The position numbers were made by a program, and so were the translations under genes. From JBBQXH01 sp963710975 (GTDB lineage Bacteria; Actinomycetota; Thermoleophilia; Gaiellales; Gaiellaceae): a DNA stretch of 64,000 nucleotides. The number at the start of each line of letters is the position of its first letter. The stretch's first letter is position 1. The stretch spans positions 496,001-560,000 of the forward strand of contig CAVQCG010000004.1 of assembly GCA_963710975.1 (NCBI GenBank), given 5' to 3'. Positions 52,301 to 60,552 of the stretch are shown here, in pieces. The notes under the pieces are model-generated. The model saw only the letters and a list, made by a program, of their open reading frames with translations, was not told where the DNA came from and did no database searches.

Positions 52301-52622
52301 GTGATTCGTAGCGCGAGTCACCCGCGACTCCGGTGTCTCGTCCAGGTCTGCGTCCCGGTGTCGAAGCCGGAAGATGTGGAAGTCGGGCCGAGGGCGGTCG
52401 CCCCGTCGAACAGGTAGCCCCACCAGGAGCCCGTCGTTGAACCAGAGCTTCGACTCGGGCTTCGGCCCGCTCGGGGGGACGCTCGCGTTCGCACCCGCGA
52501 ACGAGGGCCCTGGGTCCCGATGTCACGGCACCCGCGACTGCAGGTGCGGCGAGGGACAGAGCGCCAATTGCGACAGTGACGGCGAGTACCGCCACGGCGC
52601 GCTGCCGCAGGAAGCGAGCCAC
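49358..52622 (-). CDS. giant secreted multidomain protein (propeller-like domain plus SwmB repeats), many frameshifts
   Basis: Read leftward from GTG 52622, about 1,085 aa if all indels are corrected. Order: signal peptide (RAVAVLAVTVAIGALSLAAP); a propeller-like domain with TTGSWWGYLFDGA, DDHINLKTYGRQVFAAVKTS and VDFAPGLGTLFIDPDG, matching the second half of the protein at 60553; a SwmB/Ig-like repeat (TLTYNEALNPASVPAAGAFS); a module with LPNGDVSTSSLAKTGG and LTLFAQVFRSDGVTPLTNEV; two near-identical SwmB repeats (TMTYNEALNTGSVPANGDFV); and a second copy of the module. At least ten frame changes are needed, so individual residues are unreliable. The stop at 49358 gives the ending VEVDGTF; 49387 is the alternative. 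Extracellular adhesin or matrix protein is the inferred role. Confidence 0.6.
49891..50508 (-). repeat. tandem 309-bp repeat encoding two SwmB-like domains
   Basis: Copies start at 49891 and 50200. The first about 189 bases look identical by eye and the rest diverge slightly. 309 bp equals 103 codons, one domain each (VTAPVFQSAAVNGAALTMTY to VNAAVTNNTPGGG). This is a recent in-frame duplication. Confidence 0.85.
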
Positions 52623-52628
52623 CCACAG

Positions 52629-52657
52629 ACTGTAGCTGCGATCCCCGGAGGCCACAA
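52629..52657 (-). promoter_or_regulatory. promoter of the leftward matrix/flippase block
   Basis: TTGTGG (52652-52657), 17 nt, TACAGT (52629-52634) on the minus strand; the GTG start begins 6 nt after the -10 box, so the mRNA should be leaderless. Confidence 0.6.
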
Positions 52658-52723
52658 CCTCGATACGCGAAGCTTCACCACCCCGGTTTGATTCTGCCCG
52701 GACTCCACTACTCTCAGAGGAGA

Positions 52724-53814
52724 ATGGGGAGCCTCCGACGCCTCGGAGCAGCGGTCGGGATACTCCTCGCCGCGGCCGCTGGACTCGTCGCCTGCGGGAG
52801 CGGCGGTGGCGGATGCTGCGCCCGCGTCGGCGGAGATCAACCCGGAGGTGTCGGCGACCGTCCAGACGGCCCCGGTGCCGCACACGGGTGACGCGGCAGA
52901 CGACGTCGCGATCTGGGTCGACCCGGCCGACCCGTCGCGCAGAGCACGATCATCGGCACCGACAAGAAGGGCGGCCTCATCGTCTACGACCTCGCCGGGA
53001 AGGTCGATACACGAGGTTCCCGACGGGCCGATGAACAACGTCGATGTGCGGGCGGAATTCCCCCTGGCGGGGAGGAAGGTCGCGCTCGTTGCTGCGTCGC
53101 AGCGCGACGAGGAGGCGATCGCTCTCTACCGCGTCGATCCGAGTCTCTCGGGACGCTCGTCGCCGGCGAGCCCGTCCGATCGCGCTGTCGATCGGAGCCT
53201 ATGGCCTGTGCATGTACGCAGCTCGAGCAAGACCGGGAAGTTCTACGTCTTCGTCGACAGCGAGAAGGGCGAGGTCGAGCAGTGGCAGCTGTTCGAAAGT
53301 CGCACCAAGAGAGGGAAGGTCGACGCTCGCCGGGTCCGGGCCTTCGACGTGGGCTCGCAGACGGAAGGATGTGTCGCCGATGACGCGCTCCGCCGCTTCT
53401 ACATCGGCGAGGAGGACGTCGCGATCTGGCGGTACGGTGCCGAGCCCGGTGCGGGCACGGCTCGCGCAAGGGTCGACTGGACGGGAGGCGGGCACCTGGC
53501 GAAGGACATCGAGGGCCTGACGATCGCGCCGGAGCCAGGGGCGAAGGGCTATCTCATCGCCTCGAGCCAGGGCTCGAACTCGTTCGCCGTGTACCGGCGC
53601 GAAGGCGCGAACGACTACCTCGGCTCCTTCGAGATCGTCGAAGGGGACGGGATCGGCGGCGCCGAAGAGACGGATGGGATCGACGTCACGACCGCCGATC
53701 TCGGCCCGGCGGTTCCCGCAGGGCGTCTTCGTCGCGCAGGACGGAAAGAACGGGGACGAGAACCAGAACTTCAAGCTCGTCCCGTGGCAGGCCGTCGTCA
53801 GGCCGGCCGGCTGA
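52724..53814 (+). CDS. beta-propeller phytase-like lipoprotein, several frameshifts
   Basis: ATG 52724 after AGAGGAGA. Lipoprotein signal AVGILLAAAAGLVACGSGG (lipobox Cys about residue 24). The phytase propeller shows HTGDAADDVAIWVDPADPS, MNNVDVRAEFPLAGRKVALV, KFYVFVDSEKGEVEQWQLFE, EGCVADDALRRFYIGEEDVA (calcium-site acidic residues), HLAKDIEGLTIAPEPGAKG and YLIASSQGSNSFAVYRREG. Frame changes are needed near 52810, 52940, 53005, 53160, 53200 and 53720; the corrected end is KLVPWQAVVRPAG with TGA at 53812-53814. It releases phosphate from phytate or another phosphorylated polyol outside the cell. It lies between two oppositely oriented blocks. Confidence 0.8.
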
Positions 53815-55408
53815 CCGACCGGACCCGGTGAGCTGCTCGACGGCGGGGTCTCCGCCTCCGCCGCGCCCAGTAGCGCAGGTGTTCGGGTTCCTCGTCGGGG
53901 CGCTCGTCCTCGGCGACGGCCGCGCGGAGCGCGATCGCGCTGGCGCAGGCTCCCAGGGCGAGTATGAAGAAGAAGTACCGCTGGTACGCCAGGTGGAGGA
54001 AGATCCCGTCGATCAGATACGCGGCGAGTGCGAGCACGATGCATGAGGCGAGCAGCGCGAGCTCGGGCTTGTCACGCAGGCACCTCTTCCGGGCCCGAAG
54101 GAGGTCGCGGAAGGTGACGAGCACGGCTCCGAGGAAGGTGACGAGGCCCAGGATCCCTGTCTCGGAGATGAGGCCGAGATACAGGTTGTGGGCCTGACGG
54201 CTCGAGTACTTGAGTCGGATGTCGAGCTGGTTCGAGTAGTCGCCGAGTCGGTCGGCGTAGAGCTGGTAGTACTGCGGGTAGAGACCCGGCCCGACGCCGA
54301 CGATCGGGTGGTCGGCGAAGATGAGAAGGGCGGCGAGGTTCTCGGTGCTACGTCCCTGGATCGATGTGTCCGGCGCCGGTTGCCCAGATGTGGGGTCGGC
54401 GGTACCGGGCAGCGTCTCGAGAGAGGAAAGCCGAACCCAGTAGGAGGGAACTGCGATGAGGAGCAGCGCCACGCCGAGGACGAGCAAGACGAGGTGCCGG
54501 AATCGGATCACCCGCAAGAGGACTGCGAGGATCGTCATGCCGACGAACGCGATCGCCGCGCCGCGGGAGAACGTGTAGACGATCCCGGCACCGATCACGG
54601 CGAGGCAGGCAGCGGCCGTGAGGCGCATCAAGAGCCGCCGCTCCACGATCACGAGGAAGAGCGCGAGCGGAACGAGGACGATGAGGACCTGCGCGTAGCG
54701 GTTCTCGCCGCCGTTCTCGAACGGGCCTCCGCTCCGACGCTGCGTCTCGGTCTTCAGCCCCGCCTCCGAGACCTTGAAGCCGACGTTGTTCGAGCTCACC
54801 ACCGAGAAGCCGCCGTACCCGTTCTCCCACGTCTTCGTCGCCTGCTGGTAGACGGTGAGGCACGAGAGGAGCGCGCCCGCGAGGACGACGACCCAGATGA
54901 CCTTGCGCAGCAGCGCCGTCGTGCGAACGGCGTTCGTGATCAGGAAGTAGAGGATGACACCCTCGACGAGGAGCGAGACGAGTTCCGACAGCGCCGCGTG
55001 CGGGTCGCTTGCAAGCAGTGTCCCGACGACGTTCACCGCGAAGAAGGCGATGATCCAGAGAAAGGCAGGGGTGATCACCAGCGGGCTCCGCCTGACGATG
55101 AGGAGATACGCGAGCGGGGCGACGAGGAGTATCGGGAACGCGTAGCCGAGGGAGGAGGGGAGACCGTGAGTCTTCACTCCGACGGCCGCGGCGTTCGTGT
55201 AGAGAATCGCGATGACGACAAGCGTTGCGACGTCAGGGGTGACGACGATCGCGATTGCGAGCAGCGCGACGCCGGCGACGAGCAGCGCGACCAGCGGGTG
55301 GTCGACGGCCAGCAGACCAAGGAAGACGGCGGCGCCGACGCCGAGCCCCAGCCGGATGAGGCCGGCGAAGCCGAAGCCGCGGTGGGCGGTCAGCTCTTTG
55401 GTCGCCAC
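53798..55408 (-). CDS. O-antigen polymerase/ligase-like membrane protein (Wzy/WaaL)
   Basis: 536 aa, GTG 55408. About 12 membrane segments. The periplasmic loop and signature include ALLIFADHPIVGVGPGLYPQ, LKYSSRQAHNLYLGLISETG (conserved His) and VYTFSRGAAIAFVGMTILA. It polymerises repeat units or ligates the chain outside the membrane. The start overlaps the end of the GT2 gene by 19 nt. The Arg-rich tail and stop overlap the convergent phytase end by 17 nt. Confidence 0.88.
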   Translation of the reverse strand: MATKELTAHRGFGFAGLIRLGLGVGAAVFLGLLAVDHPLVALLVAGVALLAIAIVVTPDVATLVVIAILYTNAAAVGVKTHGLPSSLGYAFPILLVAPLAYLLIVRRSPLVITPAFLWIIAFFAVNVVGTLLASDPHAALSELVSLLVEGVILYFLITNAVRTTALLRKVIWVVVLAGALLSCLTVYQQATKTWENGYGGFSVVSSNNVGFKVSEAGLKTETQRRSGGPFENGGENRYAQVLIVLVPLALFLVIVERRLLMRLTAAACLAVIGAGIVYTFSRGAAIAFVGMTILAVLLRVIRFRHLVLLVLGVALLLIAVPSYWVRLSSLETLPGTADPTSGQPAPDTSIQGRSTENLAALLIFADHPIVGVGPGLYPQYYQLYADRLGDYSNQLDIRLKYSSRQAHNLYLGLISETGILGLVTFLGAVLVTFRDLLRARKRCLRDKPELALLASCIVLALAAYLIDGIFLHLAYQRYFFFILALGACASAIALRAAVAEDERPDEEPEHLRYWARRRRRPRRRAAHRVRSVSRPA

Positions 55409-56637
55409 GCGAGATCCTCTCCGGTTCCCTCAGAGGATGAGGGGTCGTTTCTTGGCGCATCGTCGGGGCCTCTCGGCTCGTCGATCCGCCGGGGCTCCCA
55501 TCGGTCGATGCGGTGGCCTCGGATCACGTTCCAGACGGCGCAGGCAGCGGCAGCGTTCACGAGGCAGAAGAAGGCCGGGACGGAGAACAGCTTGAGCCTT
55601 GCCAACGGAGGTGCGCGACATGAGGAGCCCGACGATACCGAGTGCATAGAGAACGATCTGGACGATGGTGAGCACCTGATACGGCCAGCCTTCCCCCCAG
55701 CGGAGCACGCTGGTGGCGAGCAGGAGTGCAAGCGGTAGCAGCATCAGCCGGCGTAGCACCTTGTGTGAGAAGAGCTGGACGGCGTAGAAGCCATGCTTGA
55801 ACGGGTTGAGCAGGTGGCGTCGCGCGATCACGCCGCGGAGCCCGCGGGTCATCACTCTCACTTTGCGGCCGAACTCGTCGCCGCCGGACGCGGCGGTAGG
55901 CTCGTACGCGACGGCGTCCGGCGCGAACACCAGCCTGCGACCCTGGGCGATCACGCCGGTCGACGTGTAGAAGTCGTCGGTGACATCGGCCCGAACAGGA
56001 GCGAAGAGCGGTCGCCTGATCGCGTAGATCGCGCCAGTGGCGGAGATCACGGAACCGGACGCGCTTTCCGCCTTCTTCAACCGACGGTCGAAGCTCCAGT
56101 AGCTGTCCTCGCCGTGGGCGATTCCGTCGACGCTCCGGTCGGTCAGATAGCGCTGGTCGCCGGCCACGCCGCCCACGGCGGAATCGGCGAACGGACGGAC
56201 GATTCGCCTTACAGCGTCCGGTGCGTACATCGAGTTCGCGTCGGAGAAGACGAGGATCTCGCCGCGTGTACGTTCGACTGCGGCGTTGAGCGTCGCTGCC
56301 TTCCCGCGCCGTGGAAGCGACAAGAGCCTGACGGCCCGGCCATCGCGCTCCTCGTACGAGGCGACGATCGTGTCCGTTCCGTCGTCCGAGCCGTCGGAGG
56401 CGATGACGATCTCCAGCACGATCCTCGGGGTAGTCGAGCTCGAGGAGATTCTCGACCTTCGCTCCGATACCTGCCGACTCGTTGTGTGCGGCGATGATCA
56501 CGCTCACCGCCGGCGTGATGTCGGCGGTACGGAAGCGCTTGGGAACGAGGACGCCTCGTGGCGAGGACGAGCAGCGGGAAGCCGAGGTACGTGTACGCGA
56601 GCAGGCCGACGGCGAGCCAGAAGAGAGCCGCTATCAC
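55390..56637 (-). CDS. glycosyltransferase family 2 (membrane, cellulose-synthase-like), three frameshifts
   Basis: GTG 56637 with GGAGGT 6 nt upstream; it overlaps the preceding gene's stop (GTGA). N-terminal membrane helix IAALFWLAVGLLAYTYLGFP. After a change near 56525 comes VSVIIAAHNESAGIGAKVEN; after one near 56415, LEIVIASDGSDDGTDTIVAS (GT-A nucleotide site), GEILVFSDANSMYAPDAVRR (DxD-type acidic region), and C-terminal membrane helices. A third change near 55605 gives FSVPAFFCLVNAAAACAVWN and the stop at 55390. It is a processive-type GT2 adding sugars at the cytoplasmic face. Confidence 0.8.
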
Positions 56638-57860
56638 GCTTGCACCTCCCCCGTGAACCGGGCTGCGAGCAAGCCGGCGTTCGTCTCGAGGTCGAACTCC
56701 CGCTCGACCTTGGCTCGGCCTGCCCGGCCGAGACGCAGCCGGAGACTCGGGATCCTCCTCGAGCTCGCGCAGGGCCTCGGCGAGCGCGTTCGCGTCCCCG
56801 GGTGGAACGAGAAGTCCCGTGACCCGATCCTCGACTAGCTCTGGGATCCCGGAGAGATCGCTCGCAACAGCGGGAACGCCGCAGGAGAGTGCCTCCATGA
56901 GGACGACGGGAATACCCTCGCGCTTCCCGGAGCGAGTCGGGACGCTCGGTGCGACGAGCACGTCGGCAGACTGGACGAGGCGTGCCACGTCGTCCTGCAC
57001 CAGGCTGCCGGCGAGTTCGACGCGACCGTTCAGCCCAGCGGCAGCGATCCGCTCCTCGAGCATTCTCCTGTCAGGCCCGTCCCCCACGAGCGTGCACCGG
57101 AACGCGATCCCCTCAGCGTCGAGAAGGCGACACGCTTCGAGGAGGTAGGCCTGTCCCTTGACCTCGTGCAGCGTCCCGACGCACACGATCGAGAGCGGCC
57201 CACTTGGTCGTGGACGCAGTGCCGGGCGGAAACGGGAGGTATCGACGCCACACCGCAACACCGCCACCCGGTCGGCGACCTCGGGGCCGCATTCGTGCAG
57301 GATGAGGTTCCGGTTGTACGCCGAAATGGCTGCCACGAACTCCGCTTCGCGCGACCTTGACGCAGAGCATCCGGCGCTCGACGTGCAGGTCGGATCCGTG
57401 CGCCGTGAAGCTGAAGGGGATTTCGGCGAGGCGATGGATCACGAGGCCCGCTACGGCCGGATGGCTGGCGAAGTGACAATGAACGTGCGTGACTCCGTCC
57501 GCTTTCATCAGGCGGGCGGCGTGCGTCACCTTGGGATAGATCCCGAGCGCTCCGACGAGGAAGTTGATGCTGCCGAAGGTCTCGCGGACGATGTCGCGAA
57601 GGGTGCCGAGGTAGATTCGCGGGCGATGGCGGAGCCAGTAGCGCCTGGCTTCGAAGGATCGGCCACGACAGAAACGGAAGGTAGTGGGCGCGCGCGACGA
57701 ACGGCTGCGCACCCTCTTGCACGAGATCGCCCCGTTCGCGGAGGAGTGGATAGAGCTCGACCGTGACACCTTGCTTCTCGAGCGCGACCATCTCGTTGAG
57801 GACGAACGTCTCGCTGAGCTTCGGGAAGCGCGACATCACGTATGCCACCTTCAGGCCCAC
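56634..57860 (-). CDS. glycosyltransferase family 4, three frameshifts
   Basis: GTG 57860. N-terminal LKVAYVMSRFPKLSETFVLN. After a change near 57660: VTHVHCHFASHPAVAGLVIH and FSFTAHGSDLH. After one near 57345: VAAISAYNRNLILHECGPEV, LSIVCVGTLHEVKGQAYLLE, and GKREGIPVVLMEALSCGVPA (E-x7-E donor site). After one near 56755: AKVEREFDLETNAGLLAARF and a stop overlapping the GT2 start. GT-B enzyme of the colanic/exopolysaccharide type acting in the cytosol. Confidence 0.82.
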
Positions 57861-57940
57861 GCCGTCTCTCGCCTCACGCTCCGACCCGGCCAGCCCTCCG
57901 GCCGACACCGCCGTGTGACCGGCCGGGCCGCCCATTGCCG

Positions 57941-59428
57941 TTACCTACCGGAACGTGTCTTGCGGGTTTGGGGGATGGCGGGCCCCGGCCCGTTCGTCGC
58001 CTGCGAGCCCTCCACGACCGCCGACGGGGAACCAGAGTTACCGCCTCCGTCCGCGACGGCCCACGCACGCTGTCCGTGCTGTGCCTTGCTTCTGCCCCGG
58101 AAGCGGTCGAGAAACCGCGATTCCGTCAGTACCGCCCCGACGAGTCGTGCGTTCACGAGTCGAAGGCTCTCCACCGCGTCTGTCACCAGGTCACGCTTCG
58201 TTCGCTCGAGCATCGCGACGAGGATGCTGCAGTCGGCGCCTCGCGCCCATGTCAGGGTCGCTGCCGAATCGAGGACCGGTGCACCGGCAATGACGACCAT
58301 CTCGTAGCTCTCGAGGAGGCGATCGCGGAGTTCTTCGACGGTCTGCAGCTCTGTCATCTCCGACGAGCTGATGATTCCGCGGGGGACGACCTCGAGCGTC
58401 GGCGTGAACAGCGAGCGGAACCGTGTGGGAAGCGCCCCTCGCGTCGACCGCCCCCGTTCTGCCTCAGCCGGCGGCGTGGCCTTGTCGAGTCCGAGAAGCG
58501 TCGTCACCTCGCCCGCGTCGTCGGCGTCGAGGAGCAGGACGCGTCGCCCTCCGCGAGCGAAGGCCGCGGCCAGGTTCGCCCCGACCTCCCCGACCCCCTG
58601 GTCGATCTGCAACCCGGTGACGAGCACGCTGCGGATCGGCTCCTGGTCCTCGCGCCTCGAGTACTCGATCTCGATTGCAAGGAGCCGGTAGTCGGAAGAC
58701 GATGGTGAGCCCGGGTTGGACTCGACGACGAGCGCCTGCGGCGAGCCGGGCCTGCGACGGGTTAGGCCCAGGGTGCCGAGAAACGGGCTGTCAGCGAGTT
58801 CGGCCATCTCGTCCTCGCTGCGGACCACCCGGCGGGCGTACTCGATAAGGAGAACGAGAAGCAGCATGCCGACGAATCCGGCGACGGCAGCGAGGGCGAT
58901 GACGAATGTCGTGCCCGCGCTGACGCGATCGCCGGGGGCGGCCTTGTCGATCACGCTGAGGACACCCTCCGGACGGGTCGTCGTACCACTCGAGGTCAGG
59001 GTGATCAGATTGTCGCCGAGCTTGTTCGCGATGGTCGCCGCCAGCTCCGGGTTCTCATCTCGGGCGCGAATGATCAGCACTCGAGTGTCGGCGTTGGCCG
59101 TCACGGTCACCTTCGAGTCGAGCTGCGTGGGCGTCATCGGGAGGCCGAGGTCGCGGATGGTCTGTTCCAGCTGCGGAGTCGAGCTCGCCAGCGTTGCGTA
59201 CGTCTGGGCGAGCCCGCCGGCGGCCCGTTGGGAATCGATGTCGGTATTGATCGGTCCGACGAGGAGCTGCACTCGCGACTCGTACTCGGGCGAGACGTTC
59301 CGTGTGATGAAGTAGGCGCAGGCACCGGCCACGATCGCCGCGATCATCAGCAGCCACCACCAGCGCCGGAGAACCGGCACGAAGCCGATCGAGCCGTACC
59401 CGTGGTCTTCCCGTCTGGCTGGCGTCAT
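57941..59428 (-). CDS. Wzz chain-length determinant fused to degenerate tyrosine-kinase-like ATPase
   Basis: 495 aa. Two membrane helices (WWWLLMIAAIVAGACAYFIT near 25 and VIALAAVAGFVGMLLLVLLI near 175) flank the Wzz coiled periplasmic domain (PEYESRVQLLVGPINTDIDS). The C-terminal half has the CpsD/BY-kinase fold: SVLVTGLQIDQGVGEVGANL in place of the Walker A loop, RRVLLLDADDAGEVTTLLGL (Walker A'), and YEMVVIAGAPVLDSAATLTW (Walker B). The P-loop Lys-Ser/Thr is missing and no Tyr cluster ends the protein, so kinase activity is doubtful; it may act as a regulator of chain length. Confidence 0.82.
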   Translation of the reverse strand: MTPARREDHGYGSIGFVPVLRRWWWLLMIAAIVAGACAYFITRNVSPEYESRVQLLVGPINTDIDSQRAAGGLAQTYATLASSTPQLEQTIRDLGLPMTPTQLDSKVTVTANADTRVLIIRARDENPELAATIANKLGDNLITLTSSGTTTRPEGVLSVIDKAAPGDRVSAGTTFVIALAAVAGFVGMLLLVLLIEYARRVVRSEDEMAELADSPFLGTLGLTRRRPGSPQALVVESNPGSPSSSDYRLLAIEIEYSRREDQEPIRSVLVTGLQIDQGVGEVGANLAAAFARGGRRVLLLDADDAGEVTTLLGLDKATPPAEAERGRSTRGALPTRFRSLFTPTLEVVPRGIISSSEMTELQTVEELRDRLLESYEMVVIAGAPVLDSAATLTWARGADCSILVAMLERTKRDLVTDAVESLRLVNARLVGAVLTESRFLDRFRGRSKAQHGQRAWAVADGGGNSGSPSAVVEGSQATNGPGPAIPQTRKTRSGR

Positions 59429-59459
59429 CGCTGCGGCCTTCGCGGGATTCTAGCCGGGC

Positions 59460-60437
59460 TCATCTCGAGACCTCGCGCGCGGTTTCGGATTCGGCGCCTG
59501 CAGAGTGTTCAAGGACGTGCTCGAACTGGGCGGCGAGGCCGTCGGCGAGGGGCGTCTTTGGCGACCAGCCGACCTCGGACCGGATCCGGGTGGTGTCGGC
59601 TGCCGTACGCCGGACGTCCCCGGCGGCCCCGTCGTCCCGCTGGAGGTCGAGGACGCTGCCGCTCATTGCCTCGCACATCTCGATCACGGCCAGCATGGAG
59701 GTCTCGGCGCCGCCACCGACGTTGTAGATGGCTCCGGCCGGGCCTCGATCCATCGCCGCGACCGTCGCGTCGACCGCATCGCCGACGTAGGTGAAGTCGC
59801 GCGACTGCTCGCCGGTGCCGTTCAACGTGAACCGCGTTCCCTCTACAAGGGCCGTGAGGATCCGGGCGAACGCCATGTCGGGGCGCTGGCGGGGGCCGAA
59901 GACGGTGAAGTACCGCATCCCGACCCAGTCGAGAGCGAAGTTCCGCTGGTAGGCGGTTGCCAGGCTCTCACAGGAGAGCTTCGTGACACCGTAGGGAGAG
60001 ACCGGACGCGGGCGGGCGCTCTCGGATGTCGGGAACGCCTCGGCGTCGCCATAGACGGACGACGACGACGCGAAGACGATCCTGATGCCGAGCCCACCGG
60101 CCGCTTCGAACAGGCGCTGCGTCGCGACGATATTGTCACTCACGTACACCGCGAACGACGTCCCCCAGCTGCCGCGGACACCCGGCTGGGCCGCGAGGTG
60201 GAAGATACCGTCGGCTCCTTCGAGGAGCGGCTCGAGCCTCTCCTCGGTGAGATCGGCCTCGGCAAGTGAGAACGACGAGTCGCCGCGCAGAGTCTCGAGG
60301 TTCCGCTCCTTGATCTGTCGTGGGTAGTAGTCCGTGAACGCGTCGATGCCGAGCACCTCATGGCCGGCGGCGACCAGGGCTTCGGCGAGATGCGACCCGA
60401 CGAAGCCGGCGCAACCGGTGACCACGTATCGGCTCAA
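59460..60437 (-). CDS. NAD-dependent nucleotide-sugar epimerase/dehydratase (extended SDR)
   Basis: 325 aa. The start is uncertain: TTG 60437 is used because VVTGCAGFVGSHLAEALVAA (GxxGxxG) follows at once; GTG 60428 is possible. IFHLAAQPGVRGSWG, FASSSSVYGDAEAFP and SPYGVTKLSCESLA (Tyr-x3-Lys catalytic pair) place it with UDP-glucuronate/UDP-glucose 4-epimerases and related enzymes; RYFTVFGPRQRPDMAFARIL is typical of the GalE/UGlcAE group. It supplies an epimerised sugar nucleotide. It heads the leftward Wzz-glycosyltransferase-polymerase operon; a 115-bp region separates it from the divergent phosphoesterase gene. Confidence 0.88.
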   Translation of the reverse strand: MSRYVVTGCAGFVGSHLAEALVAAGHEVLGIDAFTDYYPRQIKERNLETLRGDSSFSLAEADLTEERLEPLLEGADGIFHLAAQPGVRGSWGTSFAVYVSDNIVATQRLFEAAGGLGIRIVFASSSSVYGDAEAFPTSESARPRPVSPYGVTKLSCESLATAYQRNFALDWVGMRYFTVFGPRQRPDMAFARILTALVEGTRFTLNGTGEQSRDFTYVGDAVDATVAAMDRGPAGAIYNVGGGAETSMLAVIEMCEAMSGSVLDLQRDDGAAGDVRRTAADTTRIRSEVGWSPKTPLADGLAAQFEHVLEHSAGAESETAREVSR

Positions 60438-60517
60438 TGGGGAGTTTTTCTCTCTCGTTGGGATCGAGGACGCTGGGGATCCGCACACAGCCTAGATCGG
60501 CGGGGCGATACCTGGGC

Positions 60518-60545
60518 TTTAGAACGGTGTCGACAAGAGTACGAT
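60518..60545 (+). promoter_or_regulatory. promoter of the metallophosphoesterase gene
   Basis: TTTAGA (60518-60523), 16 nt, TACGAT (60540-60545); GTG 60553 follows after 7 nt with no ribosome site, a leaderless arrangement. Confidence 0.5.
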
Positions 60546-60552
60546 TCGCTGG

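Noticed and set aside
54188..55738. Long open frame on the plus strand (over 500 codons) opposite the Wzy-like and GT2 genes
   Set aside because: Its translation is a charged, Arg/Asp/Glu-rich shadow typical of the antisense of a membrane-protein gene with high GC at third positions. The minus strand has clear membrane segments and conserved motifs.
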